This document shows positions 6,421 to 13,250 of a stretch of DNA of 13,250 bases, piece after piece. Source of the stretch: JARROD01 sp037384225 (GTDB lineage Bacteria > Pseudomonadota > Gammaproteobacteria > Pseudomonadales > Cellvibrionaceae); NCBI GenBank assembly GCA_037384225.1, contig JARROD010000066.1, positions 1 through 13,250 on the forward strand, read 5' to 3'. A model generated the notes under the pieces. That model made no database searches, had not been told where the DNA came from, and saw only the letters and a program-made list of their open reading frames with translations. The position numbers and the translations under genes are program-made. Position 1 is the first letter of the stretch; each line of letters begins with the position of its first letter.

Positions 6421-8004
6421 ATGGTTGAAGCGAAACTCCACCTGCTCGATCTGACAATTATAGCTTGTTACTTTTGCTTTATCGTCGCCGTGGGTATTTA
6501 TACCAGCCGCAAACACACCGGCGCCGAGGATTACTTTCTGGCCGGGCGCAAGATGATCTGGCCGGTGATCGGGCTCTCGTTGATCGCCTCCAATATTTCC
6601 AGCACCACCTTTGTGGGGCTGGCGGGCGAAGCCTATAACACCGGCATTTCCGTGTTTAACTATGAGTGGATGGCGTCGGTGGTGCTGGCCTTTTACGCGA
6701 TTTTTCTGCTGCCGTTTGTACTGCGCGCGCAGGTGTTTACCATGCCGGAATATCTTCAAAAGCGCTTCGATAACCGCGCCCGTTTATATTTTTCCGGGCT
6801 CACCCTGTTTCTCAATATCATTGTCGATACGGCGGGGTCGCTTTACGCTGGCGCGTTGATTGTGCGCATGATCTATCCCGAGGTGCCCATTTGGATGATT
6901 ATTGCCGGCATTGCCGCGATCGCCAGCGTGTATACCATTGCCGGCGGACTGGTGGCCGTGATGATTACCGATTCCGTGCAAGCCATTTTGCTGTTTACCG
7001 GCGCCACGGTTATCGCCGTCAGCGCTTTTTCGCAGGTGGGTTCCTGGGAGGCGGTAACCGCGCAGGTGGATGCCGGTATGCTCAGCCTGGTGCGGCCGCT
7101 GGACCACCCCGGTGTACCCTGGCTGGGGCTGGTTACGGGTGTGCCATTATTGGGTTTTTATTTCTGGTGCACCAATCAGTTTATGGCGCAGCGAGTGCTG
7201 GCGGCGAAAAGTGTGGACCACGGCCGCTGGGGCAGTCTGTTTGCCGGCCTGTTGAAGCTGCCCATTCTGTTCATCATGGTGTTGCCCGGCACCATGGCGC
7301 TGTTGTTGTACCCGGACCTGGAGCGCCCGGACCTGGTGTTTCCCACGCTGATGTTCGACCTGCTGCCCACGGGCTTGCTGGGGCTGGTGCTGGCCGGCTT
7401 TCTGGCGGCGTTGATGGGGCAGCTGACGTCGACAGTCAACTCCGCGTCCACACTGGCCACCATGGATTTCGTGCGCCGGGTGAAACCGGATTTGAGCAGC
7501 CAGCAGCTGATGCTGGTGGGCCGGATTACCACGGGGCTGTTTATGCTGCTCGCCGTTGCCTGGGCGCCGCAGATAGAAAAATTTCCGTCGCTGTTTCAGT
7601 ATTTACAGGCGATATTGTCCTACACGGTGCCGCCGGTTGTGGCGATGTTCATTGTCGGTATATTCTGGAAACGCGCCACGGCCCAGGGTGCGTTTATCAC
7701 CCTGGTGATCGGTATCGGCATGGGCATGGTGCTGTTCCTGCTGAATGAAGTGTTTAATGTTATTTATCTTCACTTCCTGTATGTTGCGCCGATTCTGTTT
7801 GCGCTGTGCTCGGTTGTTTTGATAGTGGCCAGTTTGTTCACGGAGCCCGCCGACGAGGTCGAGGTTGCCCCCTTTACCTGGACACGGGTACATTTTCGGG
7901 CGGAAACGGAGGCGTTGCGGCTGCTGCCCTGGTATCAAAACTATCGCGTGCTGTCGCTACTGCTGCTGGCGATTACCGGCCTGTTGGTAGTGAAGTTCTG
8001 GTGA
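6421..8004 (+). CDS. Sodium/solute symporter family (SSS, SGLT-type) sugar permease
   Basis: A 527-residue inner-membrane permease of the SSS family with about 14 hydrophobic segments. The open frame runs back to 6277, but I chose ATG 6421: GAGAGG (6408-6413) lies 7 nt before it and the protein then starts directly before the first membrane helix, while upstream residues look non-coding. SGLT hallmarks are visible: EDYFLAGR (36-43), IASNIS (55-60), YTIAGGLVAVMITDSVQ (171-187), NQFMAQRVLAAKS (252-264) and NSASTLATMDF (340-350). Aligned from memory with vSGLT, the galactose ligands Asn64, Glu88, Lys294 and Gln428 are kept (Asn58, Glu82, Lys279, Gln396). Gln69, Ser91 and Asn260 become Thr63, Ala85 and Gly245, and the Na2-site pair Ser364-Ser365 becomes Gly333-Gln334. 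Operators upstream tie it to the LacI regulon. It would fill the role of the MFS permease SuxC of Xanthomonas. The substrate is inferred, not shown. Confidence 0.92.
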   Translation: MVEAKLHLLDLTIIACYFCFIVAVGIYTSRKHTGAEDYFLAGRKMIWPVIGLSLIASNISSTTFVGLAGEAYNTGISVFNYEWMASVVLAFYAIFLLPFVLRAQVFTMPEYLQKRFDNRARLYFSGLTLFLNIIVDTAGSLYAGALIVRMIYPEVPIWMIIAGIAAIASVYTIAGGLVAVMITDSVQAILLFTGATVIAVSAFSQVGSWEAVTAQVDAGMLSLVRPLDHPGVPWLGLVTGVPLLGFYFWCTNQFMAQRVLAAKSVDHGRWGSLFAGLLKLPILFIMVLPGTMALLLYPDLERPDLVFPTLMFDLLPTGLLGLVLAGFLAALMGQLTSTVNSASTLATMDFVRRVKPDLSSQQLMLVGRITTGLFMLLAVAWAPQIEKFPSLFQYLQAILSYTVPPVVAMFIVGIFWKRATAQGAFITLVIGIGMGMVLFLLNEVFNVIYLHFLYVAPILFALCSVVLIVASLFTEPADEVEVAPFTWTRVHFRAETEALRLLPWYQNYRVLSLLLLAITGLLVVKFW

Positions 8005-8102
8005 TTTTCATCCCAAAGGGTGCACACCTGTCAGCACAGCGTGCAAATAGAACGCGAAAGCAGCCCAGAGCGCCAGCCTCGGCGCAACGGCTGCCAGATC
8101 CC

Positions 8103-8124
8103 GCCGGCGACTTCGTTCGCTGGC
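8103..8124. terminator. Possible bidirectional stem-loop between convergent genes
   Basis: GCCGGCGA (8103-8110) pairs with TCGCTGGC (8117-8124) with one wobble pair around a 6-nt loop. It sits directly against the stop codon of the second receptor gene and 98 bp past the permease stop. No T-run follows on either strand, so termination by this stem alone is doubtful. Nothing else stands out in the 120-bp convergent gap. Confidence 0.3.
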
Positions 8125-10545
8125 TTATTGCCAGAATCGCACCGACAGTGCCAATTGACGCGGCGGCGAGTAGACCCCCTGCACGGTGCCGACATCGGCG
8201 TTTTCAAAACCGCTGACCAGGTAACGTTCGTCACTCAAATTCTTACCGCTTAGGGTGAGATCCCAGGTACCGTTGGCAGATATATAAGTCATATAGGTGT
8301 TGTAGAGATTAATCGAGGGCTGGTTGGTGCCCGGTGTGTTTTCGGCATTGTTGGCCACCTCGGATTTATGGGACCAGTTCGCCGCCAGAACCAAGTCGCC
8401 GCCAAAACTGAGGGGGAGTTTGTACTCGGCACCGAGGCTGGCACTTCGCTCCGGTGTGTTGACAAACAGATCGGATGCTTCGATCAAAGTGCCCTCGTCG
8501 AGTTCGGTGTACTTGGCGTTGAGATAGCCCAGGCTACCGGTCAACACCAACCGCGGTATCGGAACTATCTGCCCCTCGAGTTCGATGCCGCTGATCTCGC
8601 CGGCGGCGGCGTTTTCAAACAGCGGCGAGAGACCGCGGATTACGGTTACCTGAATATTTTCGTAATCGGTGTAAAAGGTGGCGAAATTGAATCGGGCGCG
8701 GTCGTTCCACAGTCGCGATTTCAAGCCCAGTTCGTGGGACTTGGCGGTTTCCGGTTCGAACATGGGTGCGATATTGCCCGGCTCCGGCTGAGAGAGCCGT
8801 GTGCTCCAGCCGCCGGATTTAAAGCCTTCCGAGTAAGAGTAATAGGCCATAATATTGTCTTTGATATAGTATTCCGTGCCGGCGCGCACAGAGGTATCGT
8901 CGAATTTGAGGCGGTTGATACCGAGTGGATAGACACGCGTGAGATCGTCGGGGTCGGGAAACAGGGCGGCCGGAAAACCGAGTTTGAAAGACAGCCTATT
9001 CAGCTCCCGTTGCCGGCCTTCCAGCGTTTTTTCCTCCTCGGTGTGGCGCAGGCCCAGGGTGAGTCCCCAGTCGTTGGTGATGGCGTAGTCAAGGTTGGTG
9101 AACACCGCCCAGGCCTCATTTTCCAAATTATTGAGCCCGAATACCTGAACCAGCCCCTCGGCAAACACCACCGTATCCACCAGACTCCCTTCTTCCTCGA
9201 AGTAGTAAAGGCCGGCGGCCCATTTCAGTCGATCATCGAAGGCATTGCCCATCAGTTGAAATTCCTGGGACAGTTGTTCCTGCACTGTGTGAAAGGAGGT
9301 ATCCACCATCACCATGGGCATGCCGCTGTTGTCGACACCAGTGCTGGACTCAAGCTCCCGGTAGGCGGTGATGGTTTTCAGAGTCACGGTGTCGGTGAGC
9401 GACCAGTCCATCAGCAACGATGTACCCCAGGCGTCGACCTGGGAGAAATTACTGCCGACGGCGTAGGTCCTGTCGGGGTCGCCGGTGATATAGCGATCGT
9501 CCAGGGGCAGTCGGTCATTGTCGGGGTTGTTGTCGACATTGACCCCGCCGAGGCCGGTGCCCACCACACTGCGGTCCAGGCACACAGCCGACAGTGTCGG
9601 ATCGGTTCTGATGATATCGACCGGTGTGGAAATACACGTGTTATAAAGCCCTCCCAACGGACCGGGTTCCACGGAGATCAGGCTCGAGGGTATAGCGGTT
9701 TCATCGGTGCGGGACACATCGGCGGTCAAAGTGATATCCAGGGTGTCGGTGGGGGTGAGCAGAAACTTGACCCGCCCATTGAGCGCATCCTCGTCGCCAG
9801 AGGTACCGCCGTTGGCGTCCTGATTTCGTTCAGCGATAAAGTTACCGACATCGGTTTGAAAATTCTCACTATCCGGAAAGGCGATGCGTTTCTGGTAGCC
9901 ATCGCGCTGTTTGGAGGAAAACGAAAACTGCGAATAGAGCAGATCGTTAATCAGGGGCACATCCAGGGATACGCGGGTATCCAGGCGATTGAAGCTCCCC
10001 CGGGTGACACCGACCTGATAGCTGAACTCCTTGGTCGGGTCGCGGGTGATCACGCTGACCGCACCACCGATGGTGTTGCGGCCAAAGAGAGTGCCCTGGG
10101 GGCCTTTGAGCACCTCGATACGCTCCAGATCCAAAGTGTCCACCACGGCGCCAATGGTGCGGCCGTAATAAACGCCGTCCACATAGAGCCCGACACCGGT
10201 CTCCATGTTAAAGGCAAAATCGTTTTGCCCTATGCCACGGATATAAGCGCTGAGTACCGATGAGGAACCGGAGAAGGGCGAGGTGTTGTCCATTTCCACG
10301 TTGGGCAGGAAGTCGGCGATCTGGGAAATATTGGTGATTCCTTTGGTCTCTATGGTTTCTGACCCTATAACCGAGATGGAAATGGGCACGTCCTGTATAT
10401 TTTCGGAGCGTTTTTGCGCTGTGACGATAATTTCATCTATTAACACCACCTGGTCGATGGTCAAGGGCTCAGCAGCTGCGCAGCTAGCGGCCAGAGTCAA
10501 ATACAGTGTTTTTTTACAATTATTACTGGGCCTTGAGTACTTCAT
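8125..10545 (-). CDS. Second TonB-dependent receptor
   Basis: An 806-residue outer-membrane receptor. The signal peptide (1 to about 25) has a Lys-rich start and ends SCAAA. The TonB box has the pattern IDEIIVTAQKR (36-46), followed by the plug with ITNISQIADFLPNV, YIRGIGQ, GLYVDGVYYGR and the strongly conserved RIEVLKGPQGTLFGRNTIGGAV. The barrel contains YSYSEGFKSGGW. It belongs to the large receptor group common in Cellvibrionales and sphingomonads and is only distantly similar to the first receptor. The ligand cannot be read from sequence. It ends Phe-Trp-Gln, so the last residue is not the usual aromatic. AGGGG lies 10 nt before the ATG. The gene is convergent with the permease, and a relaxed copy of the permease-region palindrome overlaps its predicted -35 box, suggesting shared control. 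Confidence 0.92.
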   Translation of the reverse strand: MKYSRPSNNCKKTLYLTLAASCAAAEPLTIDQVVLIDEIIVTAQKRSENIQDVPISISVIGSETIETKGITNISQIADFLPNVEMDNTSPFSGSSSVLSAYIRGIGQNDFAFNMETGVGLYVDGVYYGRTIGAVVDTLDLERIEVLKGPQGTLFGRNTIGGAVSVITRDPTKEFSYQVGVTRGSFNRLDTRVSLDVPLINDLLYSQFSFSSKQRDGYQKRIAFPDSENFQTDVGNFIAERNQDANGGTSGDEDALNGRVKFLLTPTDTLDITLTADVSRTDETAIPSSLISVEPGPLGGLYNTCISTPVDIIRTDPTLSAVCLDRSVVGTGLGGVNVDNNPDNDRLPLDDRYITGDPDRTYAVGSNFSQVDAWGTSLLMDWSLTDTVTLKTITAYRELESSTGVDNSGMPMVMVDTSFHTVQEQLSQEFQLMGNAFDDRLKWAAGLYYFEEEGSLVDTVVFAEGLVQVFGLNNLENEAWAVFTNLDYAITNDWGLTLGLRHTEEEKTLEGRQRELNRLSFKLGFPAALFPDPDDLTRVYPLGINRLKFDDTSVRAGTEYYIKDNIMAYYSYSEGFKSGGWSTRLSQPEPGNIAPMFEPETAKSHELGLKSRLWNDRARFNFATFYTDYENIQVTVIRGLSPLFENAAAGEISGIELEGQIVPIPRLVLTGSLGYLNAKYTELDEGTLIEASDLFVNTPERSASLGAEYKLPLSFGGDLVLAANWSHKSEVANNAENTPGTNQPSINLYNTYMTYISANGTWDLTLSGKNLSDERYLVSGFENADVGTVQGVYSPPRQLALSVRFWQ

Positions 10546-10579
10546 TTATTAAATACCCCTACTTTTATTTGCATTCTCT

Positions 10580-10620
10580 AATAGAGTTCCCGCGTTTTCT
10601 TTTTGCAACCACGTTGTAAT
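10580..10620 (-). promoter_or_regulatory. Putative promoter and degenerate LacI-type operator of the second receptor
   Basis: On the minus strand TTGCAA (10603-10608) and TCTATT (10580-10585) are 17 bp apart, placing the transcript start near 10573, 28 nt before the ATG. The -35 box lies inside GCAACCACGTTGTAAT (10605-10620). That sequence matches the O2/O3 flanks, but its half-sites CAAC and GTTG are separated by three bases (CAC) rather than two (CG). It is therefore either a weak site for the same repressor or a site for a relative. Confidence 0.45.
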
Positions 10621-11276
10621 TTCAATTTCCCTTAGTTTGATGCCAAGGTTCACCCCATCACACAGAATTAATCAGCCTTTGGTTGCATAATCGACCTAAT
10701 TTATTTTATTCGGTGAGTCCTTACACTCAGCGAAAAGGTTCACTCAATATTCTTCCTATATTATTTGCTCTCCTTTGTTCCAATCTGCTGCACAGGGTAG
10801 CTAATGACACGGTGCATTCTTGGGCCAAAGCGCAACGAAATTGGATAGGAGAGCAATGTCACCCTATATTCGGCAGATGACCCAACGTTTATTTTGGATA
10901 TTTTTTGACTGCCAAAAACTGTGATTTACCACCCAAATTTCCATGGAAGATTTCCTCAATAAAATGCCACAGGAAGTGCTTTGCTACTGATGGCGCGAAT
11001 TCGGCTTCAGGAAGGGAGGTGCTTGGCCATATTCCTCAGCGGCCATACAACCACTTTTGATCCAATTGACGCAGAGTGACAAATCCGGTTTTTCAAACGG
11101 TGAGATCGCCAGCAGCTGCAATGTTTTTTTCGGTTGATCTAAGAAGGTATGGCCCTGATTGAATGGATTCATTGCATCCCCGGTATTTAGAGGAAAGTAT
11201 AAAAACAATCATGCAGGCAGAAAGGCATTGTAGGCTTCCATCTTATTTTTCAATGGAATTTTGGTTTCTTTGCCTA
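10621..11276. other. A+T-richer intergenic stretch with no intact gene recognised
   Basis: About 650 bp separate the second receptor from the beta-barrel protein gene. A 65-codon plus-strand frame at 10683-10880 has no ribosome binding site and no recognisable features and is probably chance. Two adjoining minus-strand frames at 10889-11208 are listed separately. The 9-bp word AAGGTTCAC recurs near 10647 and 10735, and CAATATTCTTCCTATATTA-like A+T tracts lie between. No tRNA, IS end or CRISPR array is seen. Confidence 0.5.
10889..11208 (-). pseudogene. Possible frameshifted remnant downstream of the beta-barrel gene
   Basis: A minus-strand frame of 74 codons (11208-10984; a better start is ATG at 11172, just after CCGGGG) has protein-like composition, with TLQLLAISPFEKPDLSL as its core. 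Around 11030 the coding character appears to shift frame: a second stretch (about 11030-10889), preceded by its own stop, reads LPEAEFAPSVAKHFLWHFIEE and onward to a TAA at 10889. Together they look like one short gene broken by a frameshift, or a small intact gene followed by a chance frame. The first part vaguely recalls an N-terminal PFxxPDxxL motif, but I do not claim a family. Confidence 0.25.
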
Positions 11277-12638
11277 CTAAAAACTGTACTCCATTCCTAA
11301 CAGGAGGCTGGTCTGGTCAATACGAGAACTCAGCTCTGCATTGGCCGTTTTCAACATGTACAGGTTCATATTCACAAACAGATTGTCGGTTAGGGAGTAG
11401 GAGTTTCTCAGCAAGTGAAGCGAGATTTCGTCTTCGAACTGGTACCTGAAGTTGTAGGATAGGGAAATCAATTCGCGCAAATATTTGCCGGAATAACTCA
11501 GATTCAGGTTGTTTCTGTCGCTGCGGGTTTCATCGATATCGGCAACGCCACCGATGATATGGCGAGTGGAAAAACCAAGGAACATCGATTGCTTTTCGTC
11601 GAGACTATAATTGAGGCTCATGGCGGCTTCGAAAGTGTCTTTATTTGTGTACCCTCTATCATTGATGGGATATCCCATGTAGTCTTCGGAAGAATTTCCG
11701 ATGTTAGTGCCTAACATCTGCGGGAAAAACTGTGAGACGGCGGAAAAACTCACCCCTTTTTTGTATACCGCCTCCAGGCTCGGGGAAACTGCGCCCAATC
11801 CCAGCTTCGCTGTCATGCCCAGCATTTGAAAACGATGATATTCCGGCACCACCGACCTGCCGGAGCCATCATCGCGCCAGGCATTCACCGGCTGATTGTC
11901 GATCAGATCGGCAGCAATCACGGAAAAATCTCCTTTCCAGAATGAATTCTTCCAGCGCATAGCAAATTCGGTTCCCAGATTTTCATCGACGTTCATCGGT
12001 ACGGGTCCGATATCGACGGCGGGATGCGGAATCACAACCAGGCTCAATTTACCGAAATCGCTGAAATGATCGATTTTTATCAAGTCCTGACCAACTCGTC
12101 TTTGGTCCCTGCTCGTGTAAATAGAATCCTCTAAACTGCGCGGGCTGATTTCATCCGTTACCGACGAAAGTCCGGATTCACCCCAGATCACAATCTGCTT
12201 GCCCAGATCGATGCTGGTTTTGCCCCAATTCGTCTGCAGATAGAACTCTCTGGTTTTATGGCGGTGTAGCTGTGACCTGCGTGCGTTTTCCGCCTGGAGG
12301 TCACTGAAAAAATAAAGTAATGATTTGCCATCGTATTTGATAAAAAAATGAGATCCGAGCGACCTGCCCCACTGTACTCGCAGGGTTGTCCGGTCCAACT
12401 CTATACCCTGGGGATTGAGGTCACTGTGGGACTGTTCACGGGTGTAAGTAAACTGTGTATCTCCAATGATATCGGGCCAGAGCAAACTCCCTGGTTCCGC
12501 TGCGCTTTCTTCGACCGCTTCCCTATTGTAATCGAGCAACAACGGTTGTTCGTTTAGCTGGGAGTGGGCCGGTATGGACATCCCCCCCATAGCAAGAAGG
12601 AAAACCCTTTTCAGTATATTGCGCATGTTCATCACCAT
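11277..12638 (-). CDS. DUF1302-like outer-membrane beta-barrel protein
   Basis: A 453-residue secreted protein. The N-terminus has a Lys/Arg-containing start, a hydrophobic core (11-24) and a signal-peptidase-I-like end PAHS before Gln27. The mature part alternates polar and hydrophobic residues in beta-hairpins and ends with Phe453 (GMEYSF), the usual outer-membrane barrel signature. IDLGKQIVIWGES (143-155) followed by DEISPRS matches the pattern I associate with the DUF1302 family, which is often longer (500-650 residues) and often sits beside RND/MMPL exporters; neither is visible here. The function is unknown, with a channel or lipid/steroid-related export component as possibilities. The start at 12638 is chosen because AGGA lies 8 nt upstream; ATG 12632 and 12626 also follow. 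It overlaps the preceding frame by 7 nt, suggesting translational coupling. Base composition is more A+T-rich than in the sugar-uptake genes. Confidence 0.6.
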   Translation of the reverse strand: MVMNMRNILKRVFLLAMGGMSIPAHSQLNEQPLLLDYNREAVEESAAEPGSLLWPDIIGDTQFTYTREQSHSDLNPQGIELDRTTLRVQWGRSLGSHFFIKYDGKSLLYFFSDLQAENARRSQLHRHKTREFYLQTNWGKTSIDLGKQIVIWGESGLSSVTDEISPRSLEDSIYTSRDQRRVGQDLIKIDHFSDFGKLSLVVIPHPAVDIGPVPMNVDENLGTEFAMRWKNSFWKGDFSVIAADLIDNQPVNAWRDDGSGRSVVPEYHRFQMLGMTAKLGLGAVSPSLEAVYKKGVSFSAVSQFFPQMLGTNIGNSSEDYMGYPINDRGYTNKDTFEAAMSLNYSLDEKQSMFLGFSTRHIIGGVADIDETRSDRNNLNLSYSGKYLRELISLSYNFRYQFEDEISLHLLRNSYSLTDNLFVNMNLYMLKTANAELSSRIDQTSLLLGMEYSF

Positions 12639-12826
12639 TTGAATTTCCTGGACAGAAACAGGCCGCTCAAAAACGGCACAGGTGAGGCGTCGATGGTTTT
12701 GATGTTCTTGAACAAGCCCTCGTGTTTTTCCTTGATCAATACATCGCCAAAGCCTTTCAGGCCTATATCAGTCTCGCTGGCTGGCAGATTGACCGCTTCC
12801 TCTGGCAGAGTTTTCAGAGCGATCAA
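12632..12826 (-). pseudogene. Short frame coupled to the beta-barrel gene, probable 3' remnant of a truncated gene
   Basis: An open frame of 64 codons ends FLSRKFKW and its TGA overlaps the start of the beta-barrel gene by 7 nt, the close packing typical of operon partners. It has no ATG. The only start is TTG at 12826, without a ribosome binding site, and an in-frame TGA lies five codons upstream (12839-12841). The sequence upstream turns sharply A+T-rich. This fits the C-terminal end of a once longer gene cut off near 12830, though a genuine small protein is not excluded. I recognise no family. Confidence 0.35.
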
Positions 12827-12930
12827 TCTGCAAAAAATTCACGCGCAACTTTTTGCATCATTAACCAAAAAGGAGGTTTTCGGTCAGGCACTATAACAAA
12901 AATGTTTCCTTGTGAAGTACGATACCTGAT

Positions 12931-12945
12931 ATTATCACTGATAAT
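12931..12945. promoter_or_regulatory. 15-bp perfect palindrome resembling a TetR-type operator
   Basis: ATTATCACTGATAAT is a perfect dyad around a single central base. The minus strand contains TATCAGTGATA, the core of the classical tet operator O2. On the minus strand the same bases contain GATAAT, a good -10 box for the beta-barrel gene about 290 bp away, although no convincing -35 box pairs with it. No tetR-like gene is in the window. Confidence 0.4.
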
Positions 12946-13122
12946 TGCGAAAAAATTAGGTAACAGTTTCACAAAAAAATACTACATGTACATAACAAAA
13001 TCAAATTCAGAAAAAGCCACCAAAAACCATTTACAATACAGAAAAAAATAAATTTATAGCCTCAAAACAGGTGCAAACTTCGTTTTGCGAAACCCACGCT
13101 TAAAAATCTTCTAAGGCAATCG

Positions 13123-13148
13123 CTTTAGGGACGTGCACATCCCTAAAG
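13123..13148. repeat. 26-bp near-perfect palindrome
   Basis: CTTTAGGGA (13123-13131) pairs with TCCCTAAAG (13140-13148), and the centre GTGCAC is itself a palindrome. Only the pair C13132/A13139 is mismatched, so 12 of 13 positions match. On the plus strand a T-rich tract (TTTGTTTTCTTT) follows a few bases later, so it could be a terminator as well as a protein-binding dyad. Confidence 0.6.
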
Positions 13149-13221
13149 AACCGTTTGTTTTCTTTGCACATTCCGGGCTGGCTTCTGATGTACTTTGAGG
13201 AACGGGCACGGAATAACTTCC

Positions 13222-13250
13222 CGCCCCTTTATCAGTACTAAAAAGGGGCG
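13222..13250. terminator. Probable stem-loop at the right edge
   Basis: CGCCCCTTT (13222-13230) pairs perfectly with AAAGGGGCG (13242-13250) around an 11-nt loop. The G+C-rich 9-bp stem stands out in its A+T-rich surroundings. The window ends at the last paired base, so a following T-run, which would decide whether it is an intrinsic terminator, cannot be seen. Confidence 0.4.

Larger units (their letters stand above)
12827..13250. other. A+T-rich non-coding stretch with strong dyads
   Basis: The 424 bases to the right edge hold no convincing gene. A plus-strand frame crossing 12722-13051 is Lys-rich because of poly-A tracts and has no family resemblance; an AAGGAGG at about 12869 is too far from any ATG to serve it. 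Poly-A runs are frequent between 12950 and 13050. Three dyads, listed separately, are the notable content. The promoter of the beta-barrel gene is likely to lie here. Confidence 0.5.

Noticed and set aside
6109..6759. Minus-strand frame of 216 codons crossing the control region
   Set aside because: It overlaps the permease coding sequence in antisense and the operator-containing leader; no family features.
8368..10263. Long plus-strand open frame (631 codons) opposite the second receptor gene
   Set aside because: Antisense shadow of a gene with full receptor motifs; the translation is His/Gly-rich and lacks a signal peptide, domains or ribosome binding site.
12722..13051. 109-codon plus-strand frame in the right-hand A+T-rich stretch
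   Set aside because: Lys/Asn/Ser-rich from poly-A tracts, overlaps the fragment on the other strand, and the AGGAGG inside it is not placed before a start codon.

Overview
The window looks like a piece of a marine, carbohydrate-degrading gammaproteobacterium (Cellvibrionales-like, or a relative with Xanthomonas-type sugar uptake). The grounds are two TonB-dependent outer-membrane receptors, an SGLT-type symporter, a LacI-family regulator and a GH13 amylosucrase in one cluster. The assignment to a clade is by gene style only; no rRNA or tRNA is present.

Region 1 (1-8004) reads as a sucrose or alpha-glucoside uptake locus. A LacI-family repressor (338-1366, +) converges on an amylosucrase/sucrose-hydrolase gene (1384-3300, -). 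Upstream of that, on the same strand, is a TonB-dependent receptor (3429-5906, -). Divergent from the receptor is a sodium/solute-symporter-family permease (6421-8004, +). The 514-bp gap between receptor and permease holds three near-identical palindromic LacI-type sites with core CAACCGGTTG. Two of them are exact 17-bp mirror copies 7 bp apart. The inferred flow is: sugar crosses the outer membrane through the receptor, crosses the inner membrane through the permease, and is cleaved in the cytoplasm by the amylosucrase, all under the LacI repressor. This matches the gene logic of the Xanthomonas sux locus (suxR/suxB/suxA/suxC), except that an SSS-family symporter occupies the place of the MFS permease.

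Region 2 (8005-10620) is a second TonB-dependent receptor (8125-10545, -), convergent with the permease. A relaxed version of the same palindrome lies on its predicted -35 box, so it may belong to the same or a sister regulon.

Region 3 (10621-13250) is visibly more A+T-rich. It holds about 650 bp without a convincing intact gene (possible decayed frames), a DUF1302-like outer-membrane beta-barrel protein (11277-12638, -), a short overlapping upstream reading frame that looks like a gene remnant, and an A+T-rich stretch with three striking dyads (a tet-operator-like palindrome, a 26-bp near-perfect palindrome and a hairpin at the right edge). The first 250 bases of the window hold nothing I can recognise.
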